Origin: Warburgia ugandensis
Taxonomy: Eukaryota; Streptophyta; Magnoliopsida; Canellales; Canellaceae
Assembly: GCA_035236585.1 (NCBI GenBank)
Contig: CP141137.1
Coordinates: 9,998,327 to 10,062,326 of the forward strand
DNA: 64,000 nucleotides
Reading direction: 5' to 3'
In this document: positions 43,446 through 55,860 of the stretch, one piece after another
How positions within the stretch are numbered: the first letter of the stretch is position 1
How the letters are laid out: each line of letters opens with the position of its first letter
The notes under the pieces: model-generated
What the model was told of the DNA's origin: nothing
The model's input: the letters and a program-made list of their open reading frames with translations, nothing else
Databases searched by the model: none
Position numbers and translations under genes: made by a program

Positions 43446-43992
43446 CTCCTGGATGAAAGGTCCACATCCATCCAATTGATGTAAAAAATAAGGACAACTG
43501 GAACAAGCTTTTCACGAGGTATGAGATTTACAGAATGGATCACGTAGACGTGGCACATGTGGACCCAAAAGGTACCTATCTAAGAAGAGGGCCCAGAGTT
43601 GAATGGTTCGGATTACCATAGAGCTGGCGCAAATTATACTTTTACTTGCCAGGTGCAAAGTGTACTGCAATGGTAGCCGATTGGACTGATAATAAATGTG
43701 AGCTGAGGAGTCCTCCCTGCGTGTAGATGTTCTCCCACGTTATTTAACCTTCTCGGGCCAAGATATCTGCCAAAATGCTACTTGCAGCCTTAAAAGTACT
43801 TAAAAACAAGCAATTTAAGTTTTAGGTCTATCTTATCTATCATTTAGGCTGCCAACAACAAAGGTATAAGATTACTAATCCATGGATACTTTTGTCCCCG
43901 ATTTGTTATCCATGCAAAACAGCTAGGTTGGTCAATTATAGGTTGCTCATAACCATTAGTTAAATGCCATTCGTCTCTTAGATTTTGCATTT
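43446..43992. other. Intergenic, no gene
   Basis: MITE-like words (GTGGACCCAAAAGG) but no ends found. Confidence 0.35.
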
Positions 43993-44011
43993 TTAATACA
44001 AAGAATTGAAT

Positions 44012-44047
44012 GATGATAACTTTTCCCATTGCACCAAGCTCCTCTTC
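44012..44047 (-). repeat. Au SINE head only (36 nt), with perfect target duplication
   Basis: The minus strand reads the Au head: GAAGAGGAGCTTGGTGCAAT, then GGGAAAAGTTATCATC. It stops before the B-box and carries no tail. A perfect 19 bp duplication, TTAATACAAAGAATTGAAT, lies at 43993-44011 and 44048-44066 with no extra bases. Confidence 0.8.
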
Positions 44048-44066
44048 TTAATACAAAGAATTGAAT

Positions 44067-44552
44067 ATTGATAATTAAAAATTTGGCCAATTAATGATAT
44101 GTTTGAATTGAGCGGTATCCTTGTTGCCACCTATCTATAGGTGGGCCAAGTCTAGAAATCTCTCTTGTCTAGCCTTGAACTTGTGACATATGCCTCCCCA
44201 AGAAAGAGAAACAGAGAGACTTTTTGATGACCTGACATCTGGCTTGTTTGATGAACAAATTAACGCTTTTTTTTTTTCTTTTTTTTTCTTCAGATAGATT
44301 GTCCAAACGGCGTGATTGTCGGGCTACTAAACATCACGCCTACTGTAGAAATGAATCGTGGTGCACAACATACTTTTCATGGATTTACTGCTTTTTTTTT
44401 TTAATGAATAAAAAATTAAGAAGTAAATTATTTTAATTTCTACATCTAGTTGTAATCTCTTTAAGAAAGTCATCTTATTGTCTACAGTCTATTATGCTAG
44501 ATGACTTATGGCAGATTATTTTATTTTATTTTGGTATTGTTAGAGAGATCAC
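44067..44552. other. Intergenic, T-tracts only
   Basis: Several T-runs (44264-44290, 44390-44402), no gene. Confidence 0.35.
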
Positions 44553-44690
44553 GAAGGGAAGTTTAGTGCTACAGTTAAGTTGTCATATGACTTTGAGATC
44601 ATGAGTTCAATAAGTAGAAACAGCCTCTTACAAAATTATAAGATAAGACAAGACTATGTACTATAGACTCTTGTAGTTCGTCCTTTGTAG
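44553..44690 (+). repeat. Au SINE, diverged, 3' part lost
   Basis: AGGGAAGTTTAGTGCTACAG, GATCATGAGTTCAATAAG, AACAGCCTCTTACAAAATTA, ACTATAGACTCTTGTAGTTC follow Au; the tail is missing. Confidence 0.65.
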
Positions 44691-44900
44691 ACTGGTGATT
44701 CTGAGATCCCAAGAGATTTGATATATACTAAAATCACGAGGATTATATCCCTACCATATTAGATGAATTTGTATAGAAATTACAGGAATTCCATCTCTCT
44801 TAGATTGCTAACATACATGTATAAAATAATATAAATTTAGAAAAAGAAAATGTGAAAAAACACATATTCCTCTAACTCTGATATGGTAGCAAAGCCATTG

Positions 44901-45060
44901 AAAATGGCAGCTCCATTGCACGAAGCTCTCCCAATGCAGGATCCGGAGAAAGGGTGGACTATGAGGGTTTATAGTATGTAGTCTTATCTTCTACTGGATA
45001 TTTTCAGACATTAAAACCCTGACCCACGACAATTCTACCGTTACGCGAATGCTCCCATTC
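44901..45060 (-). repeat. Au SINE, diverged
   Basis: GGCAGCTCCATTGCACGAAG, GATCCGGAGAAAGGGTGGAC, GTAGTCTTATCTTC, AACCCTGACCCACGACAATT, GCGAATGCTCCCATTC give Au in reverse. Confidence 0.7.
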
Positions 45061-45402
45061 TAGCAGAGCTGAAAATGTATCTTCCCATTCTAGCGATTGA
45101 TCGAAGTAACCATCGCAAACTGCGAACGATCAAATCTTCGATCTCTTCAAAACTGGGAAACCCTTTGATTGGTGCTAACAATCAACCAATCTGGGATACC
45201 TAAGGTAACCCTAAATCTGGAGGGTCTGGCCACATCATTCGTCACCGATTGTTTGCTGAGGACTCTCCCACAGGTGTGATGGAAGGCGCAGGAGCAGCCA
45301 CCGATACGGCATAATATAAAGCAGACAATATCTACAACCCATTTTTGGCAGGAGATTAGGCGAAGAAGGATTGCGATCTAGCAAAGTATAGCCAGCTCCT
45401 TC
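45061..45402. other. Non-repeat flank left of the copia element
   Basis: GC-richer than the surroundings, so it may be old genic or leader DNA. No frame longer than about 35 codons and no domain recognised. Confidence 0.3.
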
Positions 45403-45577
45403 TGTTAGAGAGATTACTAGGATTACCGGGACTACCCAATATTACGGAAAATTTACGGGGACTACCCAATATTACGGAAAAATTACAGTAGCAACTTGTA
45501 CATAATTTGTGTATACAAACACATGTAAAATGATGTTATTCGTTGAAGAGAGTAATACATACTTGCTCATTTTCACA
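45403..45577 (+). repeat. 5' LTR of copia element 1
   Basis: Starts TGTTAGAGAGATTACTAGGA and ends TTGCTCATTTTCACA. A short internal duplication (GGGACTACCCAATATTACGG twice) is present. It contains a TATA-like GTGTATACAAAC. At about 175 bp it is very short for a copia LTR. Confidence 0.8.
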
Positions 45578-45593
45578 TCGCATCAGAGCAAGG
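45578..45593 (+). promoter_or_regulatory. Primer-binding site of copia element 1
   Basis: CATCAGAGCA directly after the LTR matches the initiator-Met tRNA type site (TGGTATCAGAGC) in its right part. A second site-like word, TTGGTGTCAGAATC, lies at 45679-45692 and might belong to another element. Confidence 0.5.
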
Positions 45594-48500
45594 TCAGATC
45601 TTACTCCTTGAATCATCTTCAAAGATCAGCCCATTCTATCTTCAGCTCATACTCATCTTCGCTCATTCTCTGTAACAATTGGTGTCAGAATCTGGGTGGA
45701 GGTAACGAAGGCGGCAGAGCCTGCACTGAGCTATTTGGCGTATTTGCAATCCGTTAATACAAAGTTGACACCCCAGGGGAAGATGGCAGATCTCTTAACC
45801 TTCTGAGTTGTTTCCCATAATTCAGATTGCTTCCTCGTTGGAACGGAAGCTTTCTGATCATAAGATTGGTGACCTTCCTTCTTGAGTTCTCTCAGACCAA
45901 TAGTTCTAGGACTAAACTTGTGGGGCTTTTGACTCAGGTTGGCGGAGCAGATTTTGCTGCAGCTTTTGTTACAAGCTGCTTCCTTAGGGGCCCTTGCCAC
46001 CAGTAGGCTTATAGGCAGTTTGCTTGGTCCTTGCTATTGAAAGATCAGCTCACTAATTCTCTTTTCTCTGACTCTTTTCACCAGACGCCAGATCGCAGGC
46101 TTCGCGACCCCTTGGATTTTATCCTGCAACGGCATGATTCCTCAACCTAATCTTTCCTCTTTCGGTCTGCTTTACTGGTAACAAGTAAAAGAAAATCAAA
46201 AGATAGGTTGAGTATCAGGGGGAGACAGCAATGATTAACCTTCTTTTTAAAAAAAGGGTTGCTACAGTAATCGAGTCACAATAGTCTGATTCGGTATAGT
46301 ATACAAGTTACAACAGGATTGAGCCACTATAGTACAAGTTGAAATAGTCTGAGCCACTATAGTACAAGTACAAGAGGCTTCTTCTACCTTGAGAGCTCAT
46401 GGACCAGATTGGGTATGTATGTTTGATTCTCTGGTTTGTCTTATTTACAAGTAGTCACACGTGTGTATTTCATTCTTACCACATGAATTCACACTTGTTT
46501 GATCTCAAATCCATTAATATTGAATTAGATGGTAACAATTGGCTATATTGGGCCAAAGCAATGACATCTGTCCTTAAAAGTAAAGGACTCTGAACTATCA
46601 TTACTAGAGAAACATCACGACCATTTGATCTACAAAAATTTATGAAATGGGAACAAAAAAACTACTATATCATTGCCTTGATTCGGTTAAACTGCACCTC
46701 GTGCAATTTCTATGATGATTAATGATTCTGATCTTGCTCAAGATATGTAGAATAATCTCAGGTCAACTTATCTTCAAACTGATTTTGGCAGAAGATATCA
46801 ATTGGAATTGGAAATCCGTAGATTGCGACAACAACCTGGGCAACGTATTTTTGAATTTCATGCACAAATGTAGGTCCTATGGGAACAAATAGCACTTACT
46901 AAATCATCATGGACTCATACTCACAGGGAATATCAATAGCTTTGCGAACAAACCCATCTCTTTCAGTTTCTCATTGTACTCACCGATGAATTTGAAGTAC
47001 TATGTAGTTCCATTCTTCATCGTTCTCCTCTACCTACAATCCAAAGTTTTCTTCCAGAATTAAGTGTTGAGCAAACTCGCAAAGGACTCCCTTTTGAGTC
47101 ACAATCAAATCTTGCAATAGCCACTGTTTATTGTTCCAAATTTCTTAAATCCTCTACAAGTGGCAAGAATCCTATATGCACATACTGCAAAGAGAAAGGT
47201 CACTTGAAGAATAATTGCTTTCTTCTTTAATGATGAAATAAAGGACCTTCTCATGCTACTATAGCTACTAAATCATCAGATGACCCTCTCTCATCCTCCA
47301 CACTTGATACAGGAGTTTCGCTCTTCGAGGTCCGTGAAGTTTTTCAGGATCTATTTAGCCAAATTACATTTGGTAATGTTGTCTCAAGTACTACTACTCA
47401 TTTTGTTGCCTCTGCCTCTATCCCACTAGGTATGTCTCGTAACTGCACTTGGTTTTTGGACTCGGAAGTGTCAAATTATATGCCTTATACTCCACATGTC
47501 TTCTTGCATCTTTTTCCATTGAACAACCATATTTTCATTCACACTGCCAATAATACCTCATTATTTATCACACATATTGGAACAGTCAAAACTTGTAACC
47601 TAACCTTACATAAGGTTTTACTTGTCCGTCATCTCACCATGAATTTGATTTCAATTAGCCAGTTATGTGATCAAGGATATCATGCTATTTTTAATAACAA
47701 TACGTGTTGTGCAGGATCCATAGACTGAGAAGATATGTGCGACTAGAATTAGGAGTGGATGACTTTACTGCTTTCAATCACTCCATATGGCTTTCATCAC
47801 TCACACTGCGGCCTCCACTTGTATTGAACTATGGCATGATGGCTTGTGAACACTATATATTTGGCAAACAACATATTCTCCCTTTTTCTCGTAGTAATAT
47901 TAAAACTACTGCCCCTTTTGATACGAGTCACAATGATGTTTGGTCCTCCTCTATCGAAAGTCATACTGGTGCTCACTATTATGTTTTGTTCGTTGATGAT
48001 TTTACCGTTTCACATGGATTTATATCATGCACTCAAAATTTGAGGTTTATTAACATTATGAAAATTTCACCAATATGATCTTCACACAATATTAAAAAAG
48101 AATCAAACAATTTAGATCAGACTCTGGTGGTGAATTATGCTCGAGACAATTTTTAAATCTTCTTCCCTCACATGGAGCAATAACTCAACTCTCGTGTCCT
48201 GATACACCACAATAAAATGGGTCTCTGAACACAAACATAGACATATTGTTGAAACTATTTGGACACTTCTACTTTCTTCCCAACTCTTACCATCATTTTA
48301 GGATGAAGCGGCATTAACCTCAGTTTATCTCATCAATCGAACACCCACTCCCTAATTAAATCACAAAATAGCATATGAACTTTTATATGGATCACTACCA
48401 TCATAACGTCATCTCAAAAAATTTGGATTCACATGTTTGATACTTTTACCTCACAATGAACACGCCAAACTTTCCTCTAGGTCAGTCTTGTGTATGTTTG

Positions 48501-50270
48501 TAGGGTATAGATTAGAGCAAAAGGATACAGATGCTTTGACCCGAATACTCATCATATTCGAGTATCTCAGAATGTCATCCTCTAGGAACACATTCCTTTT
48601 ATGATACTTCCACATAATTCCTCCAATCATCGTACCACATTCATTGATCCCTTTCCTGAAACTTTTTCACTACTCGCTCCAACTAATTCTCTCAATCCTC
48701 AACCATCGTCTCCACCTTCTTCCCCCACTCCTATTGAACCTTCGTCTGTGGCTCCTGCAAAGAACATACACAAGTATCCTCCTCAAATCCATCAACCTCC
48801 AGCAAAATTTAATGATTACTACTACCATGCCACTAATGTATTTGACCTCCATGAGCCACAAACCTATAAGGAAGTGAGCATGCAACTTAATTGGGTTCAG
48901 GTTATGCAGACAGAATTATAGGCACTCGTTAAGACCAACACTTGGGATCTCACTTCCTTGCCATCAAACAAATTAGTTATTGATTGCATGCAGATCTACA
49001 AGATTAAAACCAAGGTTGATGGTTTGATTGAACGCTATAAGGCAAGACTAGTTGCAAAAGGTTTCACTCAGGAGTATGGCCTTGATTATGAAGAAACATT
49101 TGCCCCTGTTGCTCGTATGACTACTATTCATATTGAAATTGCGGTCGCCTCCATCCATTCTTGGCCTCTTCACTAGATAGATGTCAAGAATGCATTCCTT
49201 CATGGTGATCTTCATGAATAAATTTATATGAAACCACCTCCTAGCCTTCCTCACAAGCAAGGACAAGTATGTTGTCTTCGCTGAGCTCTCTATGGACTCG
49301 AGCGAGCACCTCGAGCATGGTGATATCTTTATATTATTATATGTCGATGATATGAACATTACTGAAAGCGATGCTAATAAGGTCGCACACTTTTGAAATG
49401 AAAGACCTACGCTTTCTTAGCTATTTTCTGGGCATCAAAGTTCAATGTAGTCAACGTGGCTATCTTCTTTCCAAGCAAAGTACACATCCCAGATTTTTAG
49501 TCTTCCACATTTTTGGGATGATAAAACATGTGACACTCCACTTGCCATTAATGTCAAACTTTGCCCATTGGATGGTGAACCTTTAACCAATCCAACTCTT
49601 TATTAGCAACTAGTCAGCATGCTCATATATCTCATTATTATTTGGTCAGACATTTCTCATGCCGTTCATATAGTATCTTAGTTCATGTCTACCCCATGTA
49701 CTGAGCATTGTGTGATTGTTCTACGAATTATTCGTTATCTTTGTGGGACCCCTCATAGAACTCTTTTTCTTTCCTCTTTCTTGGTTTCGATTCTCAGATC
49801 ATATTCTGATGCTGACTGGGGATGTAATGTCACTGATAAAAAATCCACCACAGGATATCTTATATTTTTAGGAGACTCTTTAATCTCCTGGAAAAGTAAA
49901 AAGTAGGATATTGTGTCCCAATCCAGGATGGAGTTAGAGTATTGTGCCCTTGCTAATACTACTTATGAGATAATTTGGCTTCATCAATTACTCTTTGATT
50001 TTGGTATGCCACAATCTCAACCCACTCAACTTCATTGTGACAATAAAAGTGCCATTCATATTGCTCATAATGCGGTCTTTCATGAACGCACCAAACATAT
50101 TGAAATAGACTGTCATGTCACCTATCAGCATTATAAAAATTGTAATATTACTCTCCCTTATATTTCCACAGTTGATCAAATTGTAGATCTCCTTACCAAA
50201 GCTCATCCCACTCATCACTTTCATTTTCTTTGTTCCAAACTTTAGTTGTTATCTTCATAAACACCTTTAG

Positions 50271-50280
50271 TTTGAGGGGA
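50271..50280 (+). other. Polypurine tract of copia element 1
   Basis: TTTGAGGGGA directly before the 3' LTR, the usual plus-strand primer of copia elements. Confidence 0.6.
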
Positions 50281-50282
50281 GC

Positions 50283-50471
50283 TATTAGAGTGATTATTAG
50301 GATTTGTTAGAGTGATTACCAGGATTACCAATAATCACGCAAAGTCAATTGGGACTACCAAATATTACAGAGAAATTATAGTAGCAACGTGTACATAATT
50401 TGTATATATAAACACCATGTACAACAATGTTATTCATTTAAGGGAGTAATACATACTTGCTCATTTTCACA
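50283..50471 (+). repeat. 3' LTR of copia element 1 (shared with element 2)
   Basis: Matches the 5' LTR from TTAGAGTGATTA to CTTGCTCATTTTCACA. The first 22 bp are duplicated at 50284-50325, and the first TG has become TA. It is also the only LTR next to the second internal region. Confidence 0.8.
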
Positions 50472-53400
50472 CGTTCACCGTCGACGTTATTGTCTCCTCC
50501 AATATAGAGTTGAAATGGATGAGTGGAAACCCTCTGTACCATCTATGATTTTCTCTTCATCCTCGATACCATTGGTTTTGTCACTAGAATCTAAGTTATC
50601 AGTAAGCTTTGTTGCCAACGAGTACACCTGGTCTCCCCCTCTTTGATCTCTGGTTTCATCTTCATCATCCTCGACACCACTGGTTTCATTGCTAGAATCT
50701 TATTCCATTGTTCTCATTCTCGACAACTATTGCCAGAATCACCTCTCTCCCTAGCAAGTTCATCATTCTTGATGACCTTGCATTTGTTATTGGCACCTCC
50801 TCTTTGCACTATTTGTCATACCACCAATTTTGATATTAACACCCTTAGCCATCGTGACTTCACACATTTTTTTAATCTCCATATATTAATATTGATTTAG
50901 ATGGTAATAATTGATTTTACTAAGCAAAACTAATGGCATTCATCATTAAAAGTAAAGGACTCAGGACTATTATTACATGAATGCATGAAACTCGCAAAGT
51001 GAGAATAGAAAAATCATTATATCATTGCCTTAATTCATTTATATTACACACTCCTTTTTCTTATGACAATCATTGATATGATATTACTCAAGGAGTGTGG
51101 CAGAACCTTAGATCTACTTATCTTCAAACTAACTTTGTCAGATGTTAATAGTTGGAACTAGAGATTCGTCATTTGTAATAACAACCTAAGTAGAGCATCT
51201 CTGAGTTTCATGCTCAAATGCAAGTACTATGGGAACAAATATCGTTTACTAAATCAGTATGGCCTCATTCTTATAGGAAATAACAACAATTTTGCCAGTA
51301 GACCTATCTCTTTTAGTTTTTGATCACACTAACTGATAAGTTCAGGGCATTGTATAGTTCTATTCTTCATAGCTCTCCTCTATCCACTGTTAGAGAACTC
51401 TTACAAAACTTGATGCTGAACAGACTCATAAAGGTCTTACTTTTGAGACTCTATTAGATATCCCCCTTGCAGCCATTCATTGTTCTTGATCTTCCAAATC
51501 ACCTACTAGTGTTTAGAATCATTTCTAGACCTACTATTGTAAGCCTAGGTCATTGGAATAATGATTGCTTAAGTCTTCAACATCACAACAAGGAATGCTC
51601 CTCTATGCTGGTATGGCTACTAGTCCACCGGATGCACCATTTGCAGGTGTCTCACTCTCTAAGGTCCATAAAGTTTTTCATAAGCTTTTTAGTCAGCTTA
51701 TAGATGGTAATGGCCTTTTTGATACTAGTAATCATTTTGCTGGTTCTATTTCTACTCCACCAGATGCTCGCATAGCTCTACTTAGTTTTTAAACTTAAGA
51801 GCGACAAATCCTATGACTTACACTTCACATTCATTTTAATACCTTTTTTCCTTAGACAACCACATATCCATTTACACTGCAAACAGCACCCAATTATCTG
51901 TCACACATATAGGAACAATTAAAACTCGTAACTTGACCTTGCACATTATTTTACTCATTTCTCATCTTACAATGAACTTGATATCTATCAGTCAGTTATC
52001 TGATCAAAGATATCATGTAATATTTAGTGACAAGTATTGTGTTTTGTAAGATCCACAAACCAAGTAGATTTGTAAGACAAGTATTAAGGCTGGTCACCTT
52101 TATTGTGTTAAGTCCCTCCACTGGCCCATTATCTCTCACACTACTACTTTTACTCGCATGGAGTTATGACATGACTGATAAGGTCATCCTTCTTTATCTT
52201 GCCTTCATAAATTAATTTTTAACGGATATTTAGGCACTGTAGTTAAAGTTCAGAATTTTCATTGTGAATGCTATGTGTTTGGCAAGCAACATACTTTCCC
52301 TTTTTATTGTAGTTCTATTAAACGTACCAATCCATTTTATATGATTCATGATGATATTTGGCCTTTCAATGTTGATAGTCTTAATGGTACTCATTATTAT
52401 GTTTTGTTTATTAATGAATATTCACATTTCACAAGGGTTTATGTCACGCATTCCAAATTTGAGGTCTGTGTCAAAATTATGTGAATTTCACCAAGATGGT
52501 GCATATACAATATTCCAAAAGAATATAAACTTGGGTCCAATTTGATGGAAAATTTTACTCGCGAAATTTTTTAGCCTTCTTGCATCACATGGCACTATGC
52601 CTTAGCTTTTACATCTAGATACTCCTTAACAGAATAGAGTCTCTAAATGCAAACATTGGAACATTGTTGAAATCATTTGCACACTTCTCTTCTCCTCCCA
52701 ACTCTCACCAACATTCTGGGAGGAAGCTACATTAACTTCAATATACCTCATCAATTGAACACCTACCCCTTACTTCAAATTATGCATGGATCTCTGTCAT
52801 CATATCATCATCTTAAAAAAATTTGATCCACATGTTTAATGTATGGAACCTATGGATCTATTCCCTCTTTTTTTCATTGTTTAATCCTTGGATCTAGAAA
52901 GAATATAGAAGTAGAATAAAATGAGAATAAATAAGACCCATTTCACATGAAAGAAATACCCATAATAAACATATTAAGCTTTCTACCCGATCCACCCTAA
53001 GTATATTTGTAGGATATGATGTTGAATAAAAGGGATATAGGTGTTATGATCCCAATATTTGTATTTGACTCTTTAGGAATGTCATATTCTAGGAACAAAT
53101 TGCTTTTATGACTCTTCCTCGCAACTCCTCTTGCCCTCGTACCACCTTCATTGATCCTTTTTCCAACTCCTATTTATCACCTACTCCAATAGATTCTTCC
53201 AATCCCCCATCACCTCCACTTTATATCTTCTCCTACTTCTACTATTCTCTGTTCATGGCTCCTACAAAGGAAATACTCAAGTATCCTCAACACATCCATT
53301 AACCCCCAACAAAACTTAATGATTACTATTGCTATGCTACTAATGATATTGACCTCCATCAGCCTCAAACCTATAAGGAAGTGAGAATTCAACTTGAATG

Positions 53401-54840
53401 GGTACATGCCTTGCTAACAGAATTATAGGCCCTCATATGACCAATACTTGGGCTCTCACCTCCTTACTACTAGGAAAATCCATTATTGGTTGCAAGTGAA
53501 TTTACAAAATCAAAACTAAGGTACATGGTTTGATTGAGTGATATAAGGCACACCTTTTGGCTAAGGGATTTACTCAGGAATATGGACTTGATTATGAAGA
53601 AACATGTGCCCCTGTTCCCCTCATGACTATTGTTCTCACTCTCATCTTTGTCGCTTCTATTCATTCTTGGACACTTTGTCAGATGGATTTCAAGAATGCC
53701 TTTATTCATGGGGAGGAAGTCTATATGGAGCCACCTCTTAGTCTTCCTCACAAACAGGGCCAAGTATGTTGCCTCCACTGTGCTCTCTATGGACTCAAGC
53801 AAGCCCCTTAAGCATGGTTCAAGAAATTATCCTTTGCTCTTACTTTGGCTTCTATCATAGTGCTAATGACTCAGCCTCATTCATTCATCACAATAAGCAT
53901 GGCAAGGTTTTTCTCTTACTCTATGGTGATGACATGATCATACTGGGAGCGATGCTACCATGGTTACTACCACTAAGTCTTTACTCTCTTGTACTTTTGA
54001 CATGAAAGACTTAGGTCTTCTCAACTACTTTCTTGATATTAAAGTTCAACGCAATCAACAGAGTTATCTCCTTTCTATATCCAGTATGCTTTAGAGATTC
54101 TTAGTCTTCTTCATTTTTCAAATGATAAAATATCAGATACTCGTTAATGTCAAGCTTTGACCATCTGATGGTAAACCTCTATCAAATCGACCTTTTATTG
54201 TCAACTAGGTTGGATGCTCACATATCTCACTATCACTTGACTATACATTGCTCATGCTTTTCATGTAGTTTCTCAGTTTATGTTTGCTCCACACATTGAT
54301 TACTATGTTGCTATTGTACGAATTATTAGTTATCTTTGTGTGTCCCTTCGTTGAAGCCTCTTCTATCCTGTTTATCAACTCCACCTTCAGACACATTTTG
54401 ATACTGATTGGGGAAGCAATGTCGTTGACCGAAAGTCCACTATAGGATATCTTCTCTTTCTAAGAGAATCTTTAATCTCTTAGAAAAGTAAGAAGAAATA
54501 TATTGTGTCTAGATCCAATAGGGATCAAAATATCAAGCTCTTGCTGATATTACTTGTGAGATACTCTGACTCCATCGATTACTCTTAGACCTTAGTGTCT
54601 TGCAATCTCAATCTAACCATCTCCACTATGGCAACAAAAGTATCATTCACATAGCTCATAATGCAATATTTCATGAGTGGAAAAAACACATTGAAATCAA
54701 CTGTCATGTCACTAGACAACATTATCAAAAGGGCATAATTACTCTCCCCTACATCTCCACCATTAACCAAATTGCTGATTTGTTCACCAAAGCTCATCCA
54801 TCTCCACAATTTCATATTCTCTACTCCAAACTGTAGTTGA
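50472..54840 (+). mobile_element. Ty1/copia internal region 2, degenerate, without a right LTR
   Basis: Second internal region of the same family in the same order. A gag start lies near 50870-50990 (compare 46480-46600). Integrase side: FGKQHTFPF near 52280. RT: KGFTQEYGLDYEET near 53560, FIHGEEVYMEPPLSLPHKQG near 53700, and LLYGDDM (YVDD changed to YGDD) near 53920. RNase H (GNKSIIHIAHNA) runs to the stop at 54836. It is clearly more diverged than element 1 and has an insertion of about 110 bp near 52850-52960. No LTR follows. Confidence 0.85.
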
Positions 54841-54953
54841 TTTCATCATTAACTATAATGACTCAAAAAGTTTAAACTATTTTTGTATCACTTTATCAAC
54901 CACATGTTTGTTCTTTATTAAATTGCTATAGATTGGTTATTTTAGCAATTCAT

Positions 54954-55047
54954 ATATAATTAATAGGTGGATAAATGTTCTATTTTAATTAAAATATGAA
55001 ATATAATTAATAGGTGGATAAATGTTCTATTTTAATTAAAATATGAA
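54954..55047. repeat. 47 bp perfect tandem duplication
   Basis: Two identical 47 bp units, each starting ATATAATTAATAGGTGGATA, at 54954-55000 and 55001-55047. Confidence 0.92.
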
Positions 55048-55479
55048 AAAAATAATTTGTAATAAGTACTATATAATTAGATTCTGCACTCGAAATGGAA
55101 TCCAATGCCTCAAAGAACACTGAAAATGGAGTTCGTATGACCAAGTTATGGGCTTTTGAAGATGAGGGGTAATTTTGTAAATTGAATTTATAAAGGCCAG
55201 GGACGAAAAACATAAGGGGCCGTTTTAATAACGACACCCCCATCTTCTTCCTCTTCACCAGAAAAAATGGCAGCACCGTCTTCACCAGCTATAAAAAAGC
55301 CGTCTCTCCTCTCCCTTTGATCATCACCTTCCTGTTCTCCTCCAGCTACTTCAGCTTAGGGTTCCGGCAACAACGGGAGAAATCGAATCACCGGTAAGAA
55401 GGGATGCCATCTCAGGCTGCCTAGGTAAGGCCCTCATCTCCCTCTGTGATTTCCCCCTGATTTTCCCTTCTTAATGACC

Positions 55480-55860
55480 AGATCCATGACGGATCTAGCG
55501 TTTCCTGGCCGAAAAATAACAGAGAAGTTAGGTTCGTTCCAGACCCAGAGCATCCCAGGGATGCAACGCAGAATGCGAGCCCCCTGGGCCTGTCTTTGGG
55601 TCCGCACAGCATGCGAGTTGGGTCACGGTTTGATCCGGACGCACGAGCATCCTGGGAACTGTAATGCACACTGCCCCGCGCCTAAGACACCTCCACGCGA
55701 CGCAGTCCAGGATGCACGCCCTGGAGAGTTGTTTGAGAGCATGTGCACGTATGAATGTGGTCTCAGTTCGACCAAGACGCAAGCGCATCTTGGGAACCAT
55801 GACGCGCAGGCCCGGTATGGACGAATCTGGATCGTCCGTTGGTTCACAACACTAAAAATA
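55480..55860. other. GC-rich block inside the LTR
   Basis: Strongly CpG- and GC-rich, with repeated words (CATCCTGGGAACTGTAATGC and CATCTTGGGAACCATGACGC). Long frames are open on both strands (131, 90 and 82 codons) simply because of composition. No protein is recognised. Confidence 0.5.

Larger units (their letters stand above)
45403..50471 (+). mobile_element. Ty1/copia retrotransposon 1, degenerate
   Basis: Order LTR, primer site, gag, protease, integrase, reverse transcriptase, RNase H, LTR, as in copia. Gag begins near 46490 (ELDGNNWLYWAKAM). A CCHC zinc knuckle (CTYCKEKGHLKNNC) is intact at 47177-47218. The protease has DSE in place of the catalytic DSG (about 47458). The pre-integrase/integrase region is at 47830-48010. 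The RT block KARLVAKGFTQEYG is near 49040 and LYVDD near 49340, with about 100 bp lost between them. RNase H (SDADWG, near 49810; CDNKSAIH near 50038) runs to the stop at 50243. Many stops and frameshifts leave it non-autonomous. The LTRs differ at roughly 15 percent of positions, so the insertion is old. Confidence 0.88.

Noticed and set aside
45731-46000. 89-codon minus-strand frame in the copia leader
   Set aside because: It lies within the element between LTR and gag, opposite to its coding direction, and resembles nothing known.
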